64,000 bases of DNA from CAYRWR01 sp964428015 (GTDB taxonomy: Bacteria > Spirochaetota > Brevinematia > Brevinematales > CAYRWR01), in NCBI GenBank assembly GCA_964428015.1, contig CAYRWR010000005.1:66572-130571 (forward strand), given 5' to 3'. This document shows positions 33,011-40,753 of this stretch, in pieces. The notes below the pieces were generated by a model. The model saw only the letters and a list, made by a program, of their open reading frames with translations. It was not told the origin of the DNA and did no database searches. The position numbers and the translations under genes were made by a program. The number at the start of each line of letters is the position of its first letter. The stretch's first letter is position 1.

Positions 33011-33562
33011 TTAATGAGAATATTTCTTTTTCATCTCTTCCAGCCGGGTGATAATACCCTTAATATCTTTATTTCCCATATACCAGAAGTTCAGAGTCAG
33101 GGTATAGTTGAAGTAGAAAATACCGATGGAAGTGGGCAGCATTGAAGGTATAGATTCGCTGGGTTTGAAAACCACTTGCAGGCCCAATGCGCTCTGTTTA
33201 TTAACTAAAAGGGCGGTAAAGTCGGCTCCTCCCTTGAATTCCAAAGTGTGTTCCCAGCCAAAGGCCCGTAATTTATACCTCATCCCGGTACCGAAAGCGA
33301 TGCCAATGGAGTCAGCCCGCAGGATCACCGGAGGCATGGCCAGATACCAGGCCATCTGGACTGTCATCAGCCCCCCTGCCCCTATCATAAAAAACAGGAA
33401 CAGGTAATAGATTATTATCTTGGTTCCTTCTATATTGAACACAGGAAACACCCGGTGAAATAAAGCGATGTCCAACCCTGCCAGCAGAAAAACCGCCCCG
33501 GCTATCAACAGCAGAAATAAGGGAATACGGCTAAGACAGATATCCAGACGCTCGTTTTCCAT
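33011..33562 (-). CDS. Membrane protein with two helices and a PH-like C-terminal region
   Basis: A 183-residue protein. Two membrane helices at about 12-32 and 46-72 form an N-terminal hairpin. The C-terminal ~100 residues alternate in short strands (VILRADSIGIAF, KLRAFGWEHTLEFKG, ALGLQVVFKP) and end in a helix (IKGIITRLEEMKKKY), the order expected for a bacterial PH-like domain, as in YdbS/YdbT-type proteins. I cannot confirm the family. The ATG follows AGGAG. It shares a bidirectional terminator with the convergent barrel gene. Function unknown. Confidence 0.75.
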   Translation of the reverse strand: MENERLDICLSRIPLFLLLIAGAVFLLAGLDIALFHRVFPVFNIEGTKIIIYYLFLFFMIGAGGLMTVQMAWYLAMPPVILRADSIGIAFGTGMRYKLRAFGWEHTLEFKGGADFTALLVNKQSALGLQVVFKPSESIPSMLPTSIGIFYFNYTLTLNFWYMGNKDIKGIITRLEEMKKKYSH

Positions 33563-33732
33563 AGGATACTCCTAAATAATCGGGGTTTCTTTGTTATTAT
33601 AGGTTCTGAGATAGAAATCTGGCAAGAAAAATATGCAAACAAAGCGGGTATCAAAATTTGAATTAGAAATCCAAGGTAAGAATGAAGTCAAATATAGGAT
33701 AAGTTGTCTGCAGCAAATCGAAAATCTGTTAT

Positions 33733-34329
33733 CTATTTTCCCAGGCGGGGTATAAACCGCGGTACTCTCATCATATAATCCCGGTAAGCCTGTCCAAAGC
33801 GGAGCTTGAGGTCCCGTTCTTCAAACAAAGCGATCATAAAATTCAGTGGAATCCACAAAAGAGTCACCAGCAATATAAACAGGGAATTTAAAAAGAAAGC
33901 CAATCCCAACCAATATGCCACATCCGCGATGGCCTGGGGATGACGGATCCTGTCGTAGATACCCCCGAACATCTGGTTTTCCTTACGGGGTACATAGGAG
34001 TCGGTAGCCACAGTGGAGACGGCCTTGATCAGCAGACTGCCGCCCACGGTGAACAGGATACCCAGTCCCACACAAATGATCCAGCCCATGGTCCCCGGTA
34101 TAATATTACGTGGCAGGCCGATTTCCAGTGGGAAAAAGGCATAGAGTATCTCCGCGCCAAAGCCCAGGAACATCCCCGCGAAAGAAATCTTTCTCAACAC
34201 AGCACAGCGCTGCCAGGCTCTTTCTCCTATTCGCTTTTCCATATGTGCCGGACCCACACTGAGAATATAAAATACGGTATACCAGGCCATAGTCACAAAG
34301 ATGCTGATAGTAATGATAACTGGGAGCAT
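33733..34329 (-). CDS. Isoprenylcysteine carboxyl methyltransferase (ICMT/PEMT)-like membrane protein
   Basis: A 198-residue inner-membrane protein with about five membrane helices. The C-terminal part carries the family pattern GIYDRIRHPQAIADV, a hydrophobic pair of helices, then EERDLKLRFGQAYRDYMMRVPRFIPR: a conserved RHP turn and the ExxLxxxFGxxYxxYxxxVPRxIP tail that binds S-adenosylmethionine in ICMT/PEMT-type methyltransferases. Substrate in bacteria is usually unknown. The ATG follows AGGAG. The upstream gene ends nine bases before its start, so the two are an operon. Confidence 0.82.
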   Translation of the reverse strand: MLPVIITISIFVTMAWYTVFYILSVGPAHMEKRIGERAWQRCAVLRKISFAGMFLGFGAEILYAFFPLEIGLPRNIIPGTMGWIICVGLGILFTVGGSLLIKAVSTVATDSYVPRKENQMFGGIYDRIRHPQAIADVAYWLGLAFFLNSLFILLVTLLWIPLNFMIALFEERDLKLRFGQAYRDYMMRVPRFIPRLGK

Positions 34330-34338
34330 AGGGGACTC

Positions 34339-34743
34339 CTATTGTTGATTTATTGCTTTTGACCCGGTCTTAGCCATGATCATACATATCAGGATAAAAC
34401 TGCAGGCCAGGAAATCTATGATGCTCAAGGGTAAAAGAAAGGGAGACCAGATAAAGGTGACAGCCAGAATGCCGATTCCGGTCCAGTATCCCCATTCCCG
34501 CCGTTTGAACAGACCGATAGCAGCCGTCAGGCGCAGAGCGGTGATCGGTATGAACAGGCCTAGTAAAAACAAAGGCTCTGTACTGAAAAGACGCTGGAGG
34601 GGAGCAAAATAAAACTCAGGATAGGGGCTCTTCATTAATCCCAGAGACATCAGAAGGGCGGACACAACATCTGTGATCTCAATCAGGCTGTATACTAAAA
34701 ATGACCAGGCGGAGATCAATAAAGGAATGTTCTTCTCTTTCAT
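34339..34743 (-). CDS. Hypothetical membrane protein, four helices
   Basis: A 134-residue protein made almost entirely of hydrophobic segments, at about 6-34, 54-76, 84-102 and 104-124, joined by short charged loops. It has no cleavable signal and no family I recognise. The start has AGGAA upstream. It is followed nine bases later by the ICMT-like gene, so it may help or share a pathway with that methyltransferase. Function unknown. Confidence 0.72.
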   Translation of the reverse strand: MKEKNIPLLISAWSFLVYSLIEITDVVSALLMSLGLMKSPYPEFYFAPLQRLFSTEPLFLLGLFIPITALRLTAAIGLFKRREWGYWTGIGILAVTFIWSPFLLPLSIIDFLACSFILICMIMAKTGSKAINQQ

Positions 34744-34811
34744 TCAATTTCCTAATTTAATAACTATCAAAGGTTATAGTATGTTGTTTTTAAGTTTTTA
34801 TCAAGAATTAC

Positions 34812-34840
34812 AAAACAGGCCCCCATTTCAGGGGGCCTGT
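34812..34840 (-). terminator. Terminator of the tandem lipoprotein operon
   Basis: Perfect 10-bp stem ACAGGCCCCC (34815-34824) with GGGGGCCTGT (34831-34840), six-base loop; on the minus strand it is followed by TTTTG. Confidence 0.75.
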
Positions 34841-34847
34841 ATGATAA

Positions 34848-35696
34848 TTATCTCAGACTGTAGACCACAGGGTAGGCCAAAATGAAATCTCCCTGATTAT
34901 CCAGAGTGATGACATCAGGCGAGGGGTTGGAATTGGTGGAAGTATAGCTCCCCCAGGTACCACCGGAGTAAGTCATACCGGAATAGCGAAAATCCCGAAT
35001 CACATTAAAAGTAAGGGTATTACCGGTTTTCCAGGGAGTATTCAAGGGATATGATGCAACTATGGTTTCTGTATTCAGGTCCTGACTGCCGGAAATCAGT
35101 TCTCCGGTATTACTATAAGTCAGGTCTGTAGTGAGAAAACTGCTGGAACCGGCTGAAGTATCTATCCTGTATGTCTCCCGGGTGACATCTCGGTTGCCGT
35201 TATAGTATTTTGTAATATAGAAATTTGTCCAGGCAATCCCGTCTGTCTTTAAAAAAATATTACCCTGTATATAGTACATACTCTCTGTAAATATCCCGTT
35301 CCCCTGATTTAGGATTGTATCACCGTCATTGGTGAGTGGATCCCATAGATTAGCCCCACCCAGGCTGCGGTATTTCTGGGCAAAAGACAATGAAAAAGTA
35401 AAGTGGCTGGAATCGTAAACATAGGTCCCCCGTGAGCCGGAGGTCAGGACCCAGCCTTCATTACTGATACCGTCATTATCCAGGTCATTGGATAACTCGT
35501 AATCCGTGGTAGCCATTAAAAAGCTCCCGTCTGTAAGAAATGACACATTCTGAGAACCATTACTATAATAGACATCCTCCAGGAGATGGCCCTCACTGTC
35601 ACTGGACAGTAACCGCCCGTTGCTGATATCCAGCGGTATAGAACAGGCGTAAAGTGAAAAAATGGCTGTTAAAAACACAATTATTCTTTTTTTCAT
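34848..35696 (-). CDS. Lipoprotein, second member of a tandem paralog pair
   Basis: A 282-residue lipoprotein (C18 in SLYACS). It is clearly related to the gene before it: both share ISNGRLL/SSNGRLL after the lipobox, then SEGxxxxDxxY, DGxxLxxTxxYE, DxDxDxIxNEGWVLxSGxRGTY and a final TLTFxV/TVTFHV strand, followed by SxWxSY and a closing hydrophobic strand. It consists of repeated beta strands and looks like a surface beta-sandwich or barrel domain. Family not recognised. Its ATG lies one base after the stop of the paralog, preceded by AAGGGGA inside that gene, so the pair is translationally coupled. Confidence 0.82.
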   Translation of the reverse strand: MKKRIIVFLTAIFSLYACSIPLDISNGRLLSSDSEGHLLEDVYYSNGSQNVSFLTDGSFLMATTDYELSNDLDNDGISNEGWVLTSGSRGTYVYDSSHFTFSLSFAQKYRSLGGANLWDPLTNDGDTILNQGNGIFTESMYYIQGNIFLKTDGIAWTNFYITKYYNGNRDVTRETYRIDTSAGSSSFLTTDLTYSNTGELISGSQDLNTETIVASYPLNTPWKTGNTLTFNVIRDFRYSGMTYSGGTWGSYTSTNSNPSPDVITLDNQGDFILAYPVVYSLR

Positions 35697-35697
35697 A

Positions 35698-36609
35698 TTA
35701 TTCCCCTTCCGGCAGAGTAGCGCCTAATAAAGAAGAGGTATCCGGGGTGACTACCATATAGTCTCCCATATGAGCGCATGTAATTATATTAAGCTCCTGA
35801 TCACCCGGTACCCAGCCGCTGTTGTAGCCCCAGGCACTCCAGGTGGAAGGGGTATAAGTCCTTTTCATATCAGCTGTAGCTGTGACATGAAAAGTCACTG
35901 TCTGCCCCGGCTGCCAGGATACCCCATCCGGGGCCAGGCTATCAATACGGGAAGTATAGTCATACTCCGTCCCGCTAATCAGCGTCCCATCAGGAGCATA
36001 AAGATAGGTATTGGGATTAGCAGCCTTGAGACTATTCTGACTGATATTCACAGTCACTTTAAATGAAGTCAGACTATTGGTTCCATTATAGTAACTTTCC
36101 CGGTACATTCCCGCCCAGCTGCCGTTATTCTGATTGGTGAGGACTTTCATGCTGCTGATGCTATTGAAATAATAGGCGTGTTCCAGGGGTACTGCATTGA
36201 ATACCTGGCGAACGGTACTGTTGGCGTTTGTCTGTGGTATCCAGATATAGGCCTGGTTGCCACCCGGAGTACCATAGCGGGAGGAGAGGTTGAGAGTCAT
36301 AAGCATCATCTCAGGATCAAAACTATATGTCCCTCTGACTCCGGAAAAAAGGACCCAGCCTTCATTGGTGATAGAATCTTTATCCTTGTCCTGCCCTTCA
36401 CCTTCATAGGTCAGAGTCTCCAGCAGATATCTCCCATCCGCCAGAAAAGAATAACTCAGGGATGAACTGACATGGTAGACGATATCAGTCCTGAACCAGC
36501 CCTCTGAAGTTACAGGCAGTAGTCGGCCATTGGATGAATCGATAAAGATCGAACACCCGCTCAAAAGCAAAAACAACAATGTCAATCCGGTTAGCCATCG
36601 TGTTTGCAT
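35698..36609 (-). CDS. Lipoprotein, first member of a tandem paralog pair
   Basis: A 303-residue lipoprotein (C19 in LLLSGCS). It aligns along its whole length with the following gene (34848-35696), including the acidic DKDKDSITNEGWVLFSGVRGTY motif, which looks like a calcium-binding DxDxD loop. The pair probably arose by tandem duplication and has diverged well beyond simple copying. The start is ATG 36609, five bases after GGAGG; a GTG two codons upstream overlaps the ribosome site and is rejected. Surface location is inferred from the lipobox; function unknown. Confidence 0.82.
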   Translation of the reverse strand: MQTRWLTGLTLLFLLLSGCSIFIDSSNGRLLPVTSEGWFRTDIVYHVSSSLSYSFLADGRYLLETLTYEGEGQDKDKDSITNEGWVLFSGVRGTYSFDPEMMLMTLNLSSRYGTPGGNQAYIWIPQTNANSTVRQVFNAVPLEHAYYFNSISSMKVLTNQNNGSWAGMYRESYYNGTNSLTSFKVTVNISQNSLKAANPNTYLYAPDGTLISGTEYDYTSRIDSLAPDGVSWQPGQTVTFHVTATADMKRTYTPSTWSAWGYNSGWVPGDQELNIITCAHMGDYMVVTPDTSSLLGATLPEGE

Positions 36610-36930
36610 AACCACCTCCGTTTATTCATATTAAATCACTATATTTCTATTCCAGATATAGAATTATAGTAATTTTAGTGCAATTATTTATTTAATAAAA
36701 AAAATATCCTGTATATATACCCTCATTACCAAGGATCCGGTTACAAAACTATACTAATAATTTTTCTAAGATTAGTGCTTTTGCACGACTGCATAGATTA
36801 ACTGCCAAAACTGAGGAGTGATGACCATGTCTGTACCAGAAAATGGTTGTAAATAACAAATGATAAAAACAGAATAAAGGGCAAGAAAGTTATGATCCTC
36901 CCCGTTTTTCCACCGGATATAATCTGATAA
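36610..36930. other. Intergenic region without a recognised gene
   Basis: AT-rich sequence between the lipoprotein pair and the terminator of the next gene. It must contain the minus-strand promoter of the lipoprotein pair (TATAAT-like elements near 36660), but no single -35/-10 pair stands out. A nine-codon frame with a ribosome site near 36826 is too short to call. Confidence 0.4.
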
Positions 36931-36968
36931 AAAAAAATAAACCCGCAAATCTGAAGAATTGCGGGTTT
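36931..36968 (-). terminator. Rho-independent terminator
   Basis: 10-bp stem AAACCCGCAA (36939-36948) with TTGCGGGTTT (36959-36968), ten-base loop, followed on the minus strand by seven T residues. It ends the gene at 37009-37524. Confidence 0.88.
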
Positions 36969-37008
36969 TATATTATCTAACAAAAAATAAATTGTTGCAG
37001 GATCCTTG

Positions 37009-37524
37009 TCAGGGTAGAATTTTTTTTGCTATCATGAGAGCCAGTTCAGTGGTATCTCCCTGAGGGATTTTTTCACTCATCTGGTAGGAAGCAGTAGTGA
37101 TGGTATCCACTCCATAGTCCGGAACAATACCCGCGGTTACTGTATTCACCAGCAAAATCTTTGATTTATTCTGAGCGGCACGAAGGAAATCATCCACCTT
37201 TTTATTCAGAGTACCCATCATAAGAGAGTCAATGATGATAATCCGGTCTGCCTGGATGGTATTGGATTTATTCAGTTCATTCACTCCTCTCAGCATGACA
37301 AAAGTGTCAGAACCCAGATTTGTTGATATCTTTTCACAAAGCTCATTTTTCCATCCGGAATTTCCCGTATAAATAATGACACGAAAGCTCCCCTGGGGAT
37401 TGCGGTCCCAAGCTTTGACCCGGCTGAGCTGGTTTTTAGCTGACTTCATGATAAACATCCCGCTCAGTACTAGTGTCAGAAAAACACCCAGTGAGATCAA
37501 CAGTACTTTTCCAAATTTTTTCAT
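37009..37524 (-). CDS. Membrane-anchored protein with flavodoxin-like fold (unknown family)
   Basis: A 171-residue protein with one N-terminal membrane helix (residues 4-27) and a soluble domain with the alternation expected of an alpha/beta flavodoxin-like fold: FRVIIYTGNSGWKNELCEKIS, TIQADRIIIIDSLMMGT, SKILLVNTVTAG. The strand-loop TGNSG after the first strand is reminiscent of a flavodoxin phosphate loop, but I cannot assign the family. The frame is open 22 codons further upstream; ATG 37524 is chosen since GGAGGAG precedes it and the membrane helix then starts naturally. It ends at a good terminator. Confidence 0.72.
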   Translation of the reverse strand: MKKFGKVLLISLGVFLTLVLSGMFIMKSAKNQLSRVKAWDRNPQGSFRVIIYTGNSGWKNELCEKISTNLGSDTFVMLRGVNELNKSNTIQADRIIIIDSLMMGTLNKKVDDFLRAAQNKSKILLVNTVTAGIVPDYGVDTITTASYQMSEKIPQGDTTELALMIAKKILP

Positions 37525-37632
37525 AATTTGCTCCTCCGGATCTGATGGCATATTGTAGAGAAAGGATCCGGTTAGCGCAATTTTCACCACAGGAAAATTT
37601 GATATGCGCGTCAGGAGGTCCTATAATCAAGC

Positions 37633-38865
37633 ATGTACAGAAAAGGATCGCTGGATCTTCCTCTGCATCACGGGACAGTACCGGCCTGGCTGGCTGACCG
37701 CATGATGCGTCTGGGACGGGCCATTGTCGAGATTATCCTTCTCAATGAAGGAACCCCCGGTTTTCTCAAACGTCTGTCGGACCCTTTGTGGTTCCAGTGC
37801 CTGGGGGCCTCACTGGGGATGGACTGGCATAGCTCAGGCATGACCACCTCAGTGATGCGGGCCCTGCAGCGTGGCCTCAATCCCCGTTCAGAAGAGCTGG
37901 GACTGGTGGTGCTGGGCGGGCGTGGCAAATACTCCCGTAATACTCCCGGGGAGCTGGAAGAAGCCGCGCCCCGCTGGGGACTGGATCCTGTCTCCCTGGT
38001 GCGCACCTCCCGTCTCACTGCCAAAATTGACAACACCTGTATTCAGGATGGCTTTCAGCTCTACCTGCACAATTTTGTTCTGACCCGGGAAGGCCACTGG
38101 GCGGTGGTTCAGCAAGGCATGGACCAGAGTACAGCTTATGCCCGGCGTTACCACTGGCTCTCTGGTTCTTTTGAGGGATGGTTTGACGACCCTCACAGCG
38201 GAGTGGAGGGTGAAAACCGGGGAGTCATCCTCAACCTGTCCGACAAACAGGCTGGCTCCGCCCGGAATAACATTCTGGACTTTCTCTCCCTGCACCCAGA
38301 CCGTCAGCAGAAAATATTCAGCGAACTCCTGTCCGTACCAAAGCTGCATCGGGGCCATGAAGTCAGGCCCGCCGACGTCAATCCCCGCCGCCTGGGAGCT
38401 GTTCTGACCCTGGCCTATGAGCAGGAATTCCGTGATTTTACACAGGCTCTCCTGCTGCCCGGGGTGGGGCCGCGTACCATACAGAGCCTGGGACTGGTCA
38501 GCGAGGTGATCTATGGTTCTCCCGTCCGCTTCCATGACCCGGCCCGTTTTTCCTTTGCTCACGGGGGCAAGGATGGACATCCCCATCCCGTCCGGCGGGA
38601 GGTCTATGACCAGACTATCGATTATCTGGACCGTGCCATTCGGGAGGCCAAAATCGACCTGTCTGATAAAAAAGATGCCACAGCCCGACTCTACCGTCTG
38701 CAGCGCTGGATCGAATCCCGGCGTGACCCCCATGTTGATGTGGAAAAGCTGATTGAAAAGGAAAGGGGAGACTATCAGGCCAGTCCTAATCCCCCTTTCC
38801 ATATACCAGGGAAAAGTTTCAAAAAAGCGATAGATGGGGGCACCCTGGATCTTCCTTTTGTATAG
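37633..38865 (+). CDS. DUF763 domain-containing protein
   Basis: A 410-residue soluble protein. The N-terminal MYRKGSLDLPLHHGTVPAWLADRM, the middle SRLTAKIDNTCIQDGFQLYLHNF, the QQGMDQSTAYARRYHWLS stretch and the PGVGPRTIQSLGLVSEVIYG helix-hairpin-helix-like segment follow the DUF763 (PF05559) pattern throughout, and length is normal. The HhH-like motif and overall character suggest a nucleic-acid link, but the activity is not established. The ATG is the only usable start: a TAA lies three codons upstream in frame; AGGAGGT is present but 13 bases away, longer than usual. The gene is followed by an unknown 183-residue gene on the same strand. Confidence 0.9.
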   Translation: MYRKGSLDLPLHHGTVPAWLADRMMRLGRAIVEIILLNEGTPGFLKRLSDPLWFQCLGASLGMDWHSSGMTTSVMRALQRGLNPRSEELGLVVLGGRGKYSRNTPGELEEAAPRWGLDPVSLVRTSRLTAKIDNTCIQDGFQLYLHNFVLTREGHWAVVQQGMDQSTAYARRYHWLSGSFEGWFDDPHSGVEGENRGVILNLSDKQAGSARNNILDFLSLHPDRQQKIFSELLSVPKLHRGHEVRPADVNPRRLGAVLTLAYEQEFRDFTQALLLPGVGPRTIQSLGLVSEVIYGSPVRFHDPARFSFAHGGKDGHPHPVRREVYDQTIDYLDRAIREAKIDLSDKKDATARLYRLQRWIESRRDPHVDVEKLIEKERGDYQASPNPPFHIPGKSFKKAIDGGTLDLPFV

Positions 38866-38919
38866 ACCATTAAAAACAAACTCTATATAGTATTAAGTAC
38901 AGTGTTCCGGGAGGTGCCT

Positions 38920-39471
38920 GTGGAAAAGGAAAATATCAGTTTTGAACTGAACACCGGTAAGTACCGTGTCCAGTGTCTGGCCGACGGTCTGCCCAATCTA
39001 TATGAGGCCTACCGCGACAACGCTGACCTGGCGGAAGAGTTCGACCTGGATAATCCGGATGGCACACCATGCTTTCTCTCGGTTGCAGGCCAGGGCGGCT
39101 GGCCTTTTCTTACTCTGGCTCTCAAATACAGTCCCTCGGGAGGAGGTTTCCGGCCCGGCTGTCTGTTGATCCCCGAGACTGATCTCTTGTTTCTGGGTGC
39201 GGGGGAGCGATTGTGGTGTTATAATCTGAACTCAGTACAGCACGTATGGGAAGACAGAGCCGATATAGGGTTCTGGCACTGGTCCCGCTATGGAGACTAT
39301 GTACTGATGGCCGCGGAACTGGAATTGGCCGCCTGGACAGTAGAAGGTAAGAAGCTCTGGACCACAGAAGTAGAGCCGCCCTGGGACTATCAGGTGGAAA
39401 AAGGCAGGGTCATGCTGGAGGTGATGGGTCATTCCAGGGTATTTGATCTGGATAAAGGACCGGGCAGGTAA
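38920..39471 (+). CDS. Hypothetical protein, Trp-rich, 183 residues
   Basis: A soluble protein with a GTG start at 38920 following GGGAGG; an in-frame GTG six codons earlier lacks a ribosome site. It is acidic at the start and rich in Trp/Gly later (GEGLWCYNL-like and FWHWSRYGDYVLMAAELELAAW segments), with three repeats of the pattern hydrophobic-strand, turn, hydrophobic-strand, like a fragment of a beta-propeller. Family not recognised. It lies 54 bp after the DUF763 gene on the same strand, so the two may be co-transcribed. Confidence 0.7.
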   Translation: MEKENISFELNTGKYRVQCLADGLPNLYEAYRDNADLAEEFDLDNPDGTPCFLSVAGQGGWPFLTLALKYSPSGGGFRPGCLLIPETDLLFLGAGERLWCYNLNSVQHVWEDRADIGFWHWSRYGDYVLMAAELELAAWTVEGKKLWTTEVEPPWDYQVEKGRVMLEVMGHSRVFDLDKGPGR

Positions 39472-39521
39472 TAAACTGTAATAAAAAATGCTTGACGGCA
39501 GAAAATGATAGTCCTGTCGAC

Positions 39522-39995
39522 TTATTTCTTATGGCTGTTCTTAAATAATAATTTTTCCGGTTTTAATCTTATATCGATGAGAAATTCATCCAGATAATGG
39601 GGATTGAACCAGTCATCCCAATAGGTAAGGCCATGATAGGCATTAAGGAAGTCTTCTATGAGACCAGCGTCATAACATTTTGCACCAATGTACCCGTTAT
39701 CTTTGTATTTTTCATTGGGGAAATCTTTTCTTTCTACCATAGCAGGAAAATTACCCAGATAATCCCATACCCCAAATTCTATAGGATCTTTGTTCAATGC
39801 CGGTAATGACAGGATGTTCTCCATTTTTAAGGTGAAAAAGTCTGTGAGAGATTTCAATAGGATGTTGGTCACTACTATATAAATCTGATTCGGCCACCAG
39901 TATTCAATCCATTGAACTACCGCATATTTATCATTATTCAATTTTATAGCAAAACAATCACCGGGATTCCACTTTATCCTTTTACGTCTACTCAC
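39522..39995 (-). CDS. Imm26-like immunity protein (orphan)
   Basis: A 157-residue soluble protein. The N-terminal WNPGDCFAIKLNNDKYAVVQWIEY matches the Imm26 (PF15428) pattern of GDxFAIPLxxGxYxxxxV, a beta-rich immunity domain found beside polymorphic toxins. The C-terminal part (YIGAKCYDAGLIEDFLNAYHGL, WDDWFNPHYLDEFLI) is also of the type seen in immunity proteins. No toxin gene is near, so it is an orphan or has another role. The start is GTG 39995 after AGAGG. Just upstream lies the remnant of a lipoprotein gene (40005-40061), so the gene seems to sit at a rearranged spot. The family call is from pattern only. Confidence 0.5.
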   Translation of the reverse strand: MSRRKRIKWNPGDCFAIKLNNDKYAVVQWIEYWWPNQIYIVVTNILLKSLTDFFTLKMENILSLPALNKDPIEFGVWDYLGNFPAMVERKDFPNEKYKDNGYIGAKCYDAGLIEDFLNAYHGLTYWDDWFNPHYLDEFLIDIRLKPEKLLFKNSHKK

Positions 39996-40004
39996 TAATA
40001 ACCT

Positions 40005-40061
40005 CTACCAGGCGGTATTAATCAGATCCAGAGACTGGGTCTAGTTAGTTACTTCCATTTT
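40005..40061 (-). pseudogene. 3' remnant of a paralog of the 40754-41572 lipoprotein gene
   Basis: The minus-strand reading is KMEVTN, stop, TQSLDLINTAW, stop. It matches the C-terminus of the LamG-like lipoprotein (MEVSNETQALDLVNSPW) in 11 of 17 positions, with the glutamate codon changed to TAG. Beyond 40061 the similarity is lost. The stop of the remnant lies 9 bases above the GTG of the Imm26-like gene. Confidence 0.7.
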
Positions 40062-40127
40062 GAACTATTTTAATACATTTGTTTTGTATACACAAGCGCT
40101 ATATGTAACTAAAGTCAGAAAAAGATA

Positions 40128-40139
40128 AAACATATGTTT
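40128..40139. promoter_or_regulatory. Palindrome AAACATATGTTT overlapping a promoter
   Basis: A perfect palindrome (14 bp with the outer A/T, 40127-40140) that overlaps the -35 of the promoter below. The same 15 bases AAACATATGTTTTGA recur at 46592-46606, upstream of another exported-protein gene. Likely operator; inference. Confidence 0.4.
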
Positions 40140-40167
40140 TGACATAAAATATGGTTCTGAATAATAT
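40139..40167 (+). promoter_or_regulatory. Sigma-70-type promoter
   Basis: TTGACA (40139-40144), 17-bp spacer, TAATAT (40162-40167), 22 bases before the ATG at 40190. Confidence 0.65.
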
Positions 40168-40189
40168 ATATTTTTAAAGGAGGAAATAT

Positions 40190-40690
40190 ATGACGGGAAA
40201 AATTCTCGAAGGAATGATTATCCTAACTACAGTTGTAATCTTAAGCGCAGAGACACCGCCAGCCAATTGGGAAAAAGCTCAAGGTTCTGTCATCAATACA
40301 CAACAATTTACCATAGAATTTCCTGATATCCCCATGAAAAAGAAAGATGACGATGTCTTTATGCTTCAGAGAAAAAACGATGTATTTTCATACTCCGTCT
40401 ATCATAACGTTGCTTTTATTCAAAATGATCTGACTCAGGTCAAATCATTACTAAATAAATTACCCTATTCCGGTACAATAAATACCGATACAATAATCTT
40501 TAATTCTGAAAAAAACATGTACTCAAGAGTAGTCTACGGTACGTTTAAGAATTATAATAATGTTATGCTGGTATTCGCTGATCAGGATAATCGAAAAATT
40601 TATATTATAAATGTTTACGACAAATCAACCAATGTCACTCTCGAACACCCCTTTTTTAAAGCATTTAAAAAAAGAGTGAAAACAGATTAA
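40190..40690 (+). CDS. Hypothetical exported protein, 166 residues
   Basis: An AT-rich gene. Residues 1-20 form a signal peptide (KILEGMIILTTVVILSAETP). The mature part contains QQFTIEFPDIPMKKKDDDVF, an alternation of strands and helices (FSYSVYHNVAFI, YSRVVYGTFKNYNNVMLVFA), and resembles small periplasmic domains that start like FxVxFPxxPxxxxxx; the family is not certain. AAAGGAGGA lies at good distance before the ATG. It has a clear promoter and a palindrome overlapping it, so it is likely regulated. Function unknown. Confidence 0.78.
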   Translation: MTGKILEGMIILTTVVILSAETPPANWEKAQGSVINTQQFTIEFPDIPMKKKDDDVFMLQRKNDVFSYSVYHNVAFIQNDLTQVKSLLNKLPYSGTINTDTIIFNSEKNMYSRVVYGTFKNYNNVMLVFADQDNRKIYIINVYDKSTNVTLEHPFFKAFKKRVKTD

Positions 40691-40713
40691 AAAAATGGAT
40701 TCAGGCCCTGAAT
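40689..40713 (-). terminator. Terminator of the LamG-like lipoprotein gene
   Basis: ATTCAG (40699-40704) pairs with CTGAAT (40708-40713), three-base loop, followed on the minus strand by CCA and seven T residues (A run 40689-40695). Short stem. Confidence 0.55.
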
Positions 40714-40753
40714 TACGATAAATTATTAAAAAAATATTCTTAAGTTGATATAC

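Noticed and set aside
36798..36983. 61-codon minus-strand hydrophobic frame
   Set aside because: It runs through the terminator stem of the preceding gene, has no ribosome site, and its hydrophobicity results from T-rich sequence.
37888..38802. Long minus-strand frame opposite the DUF763 gene
   Set aside because: Antisense shadow of a GC-rich coding gene; no ribosome site and no domain.
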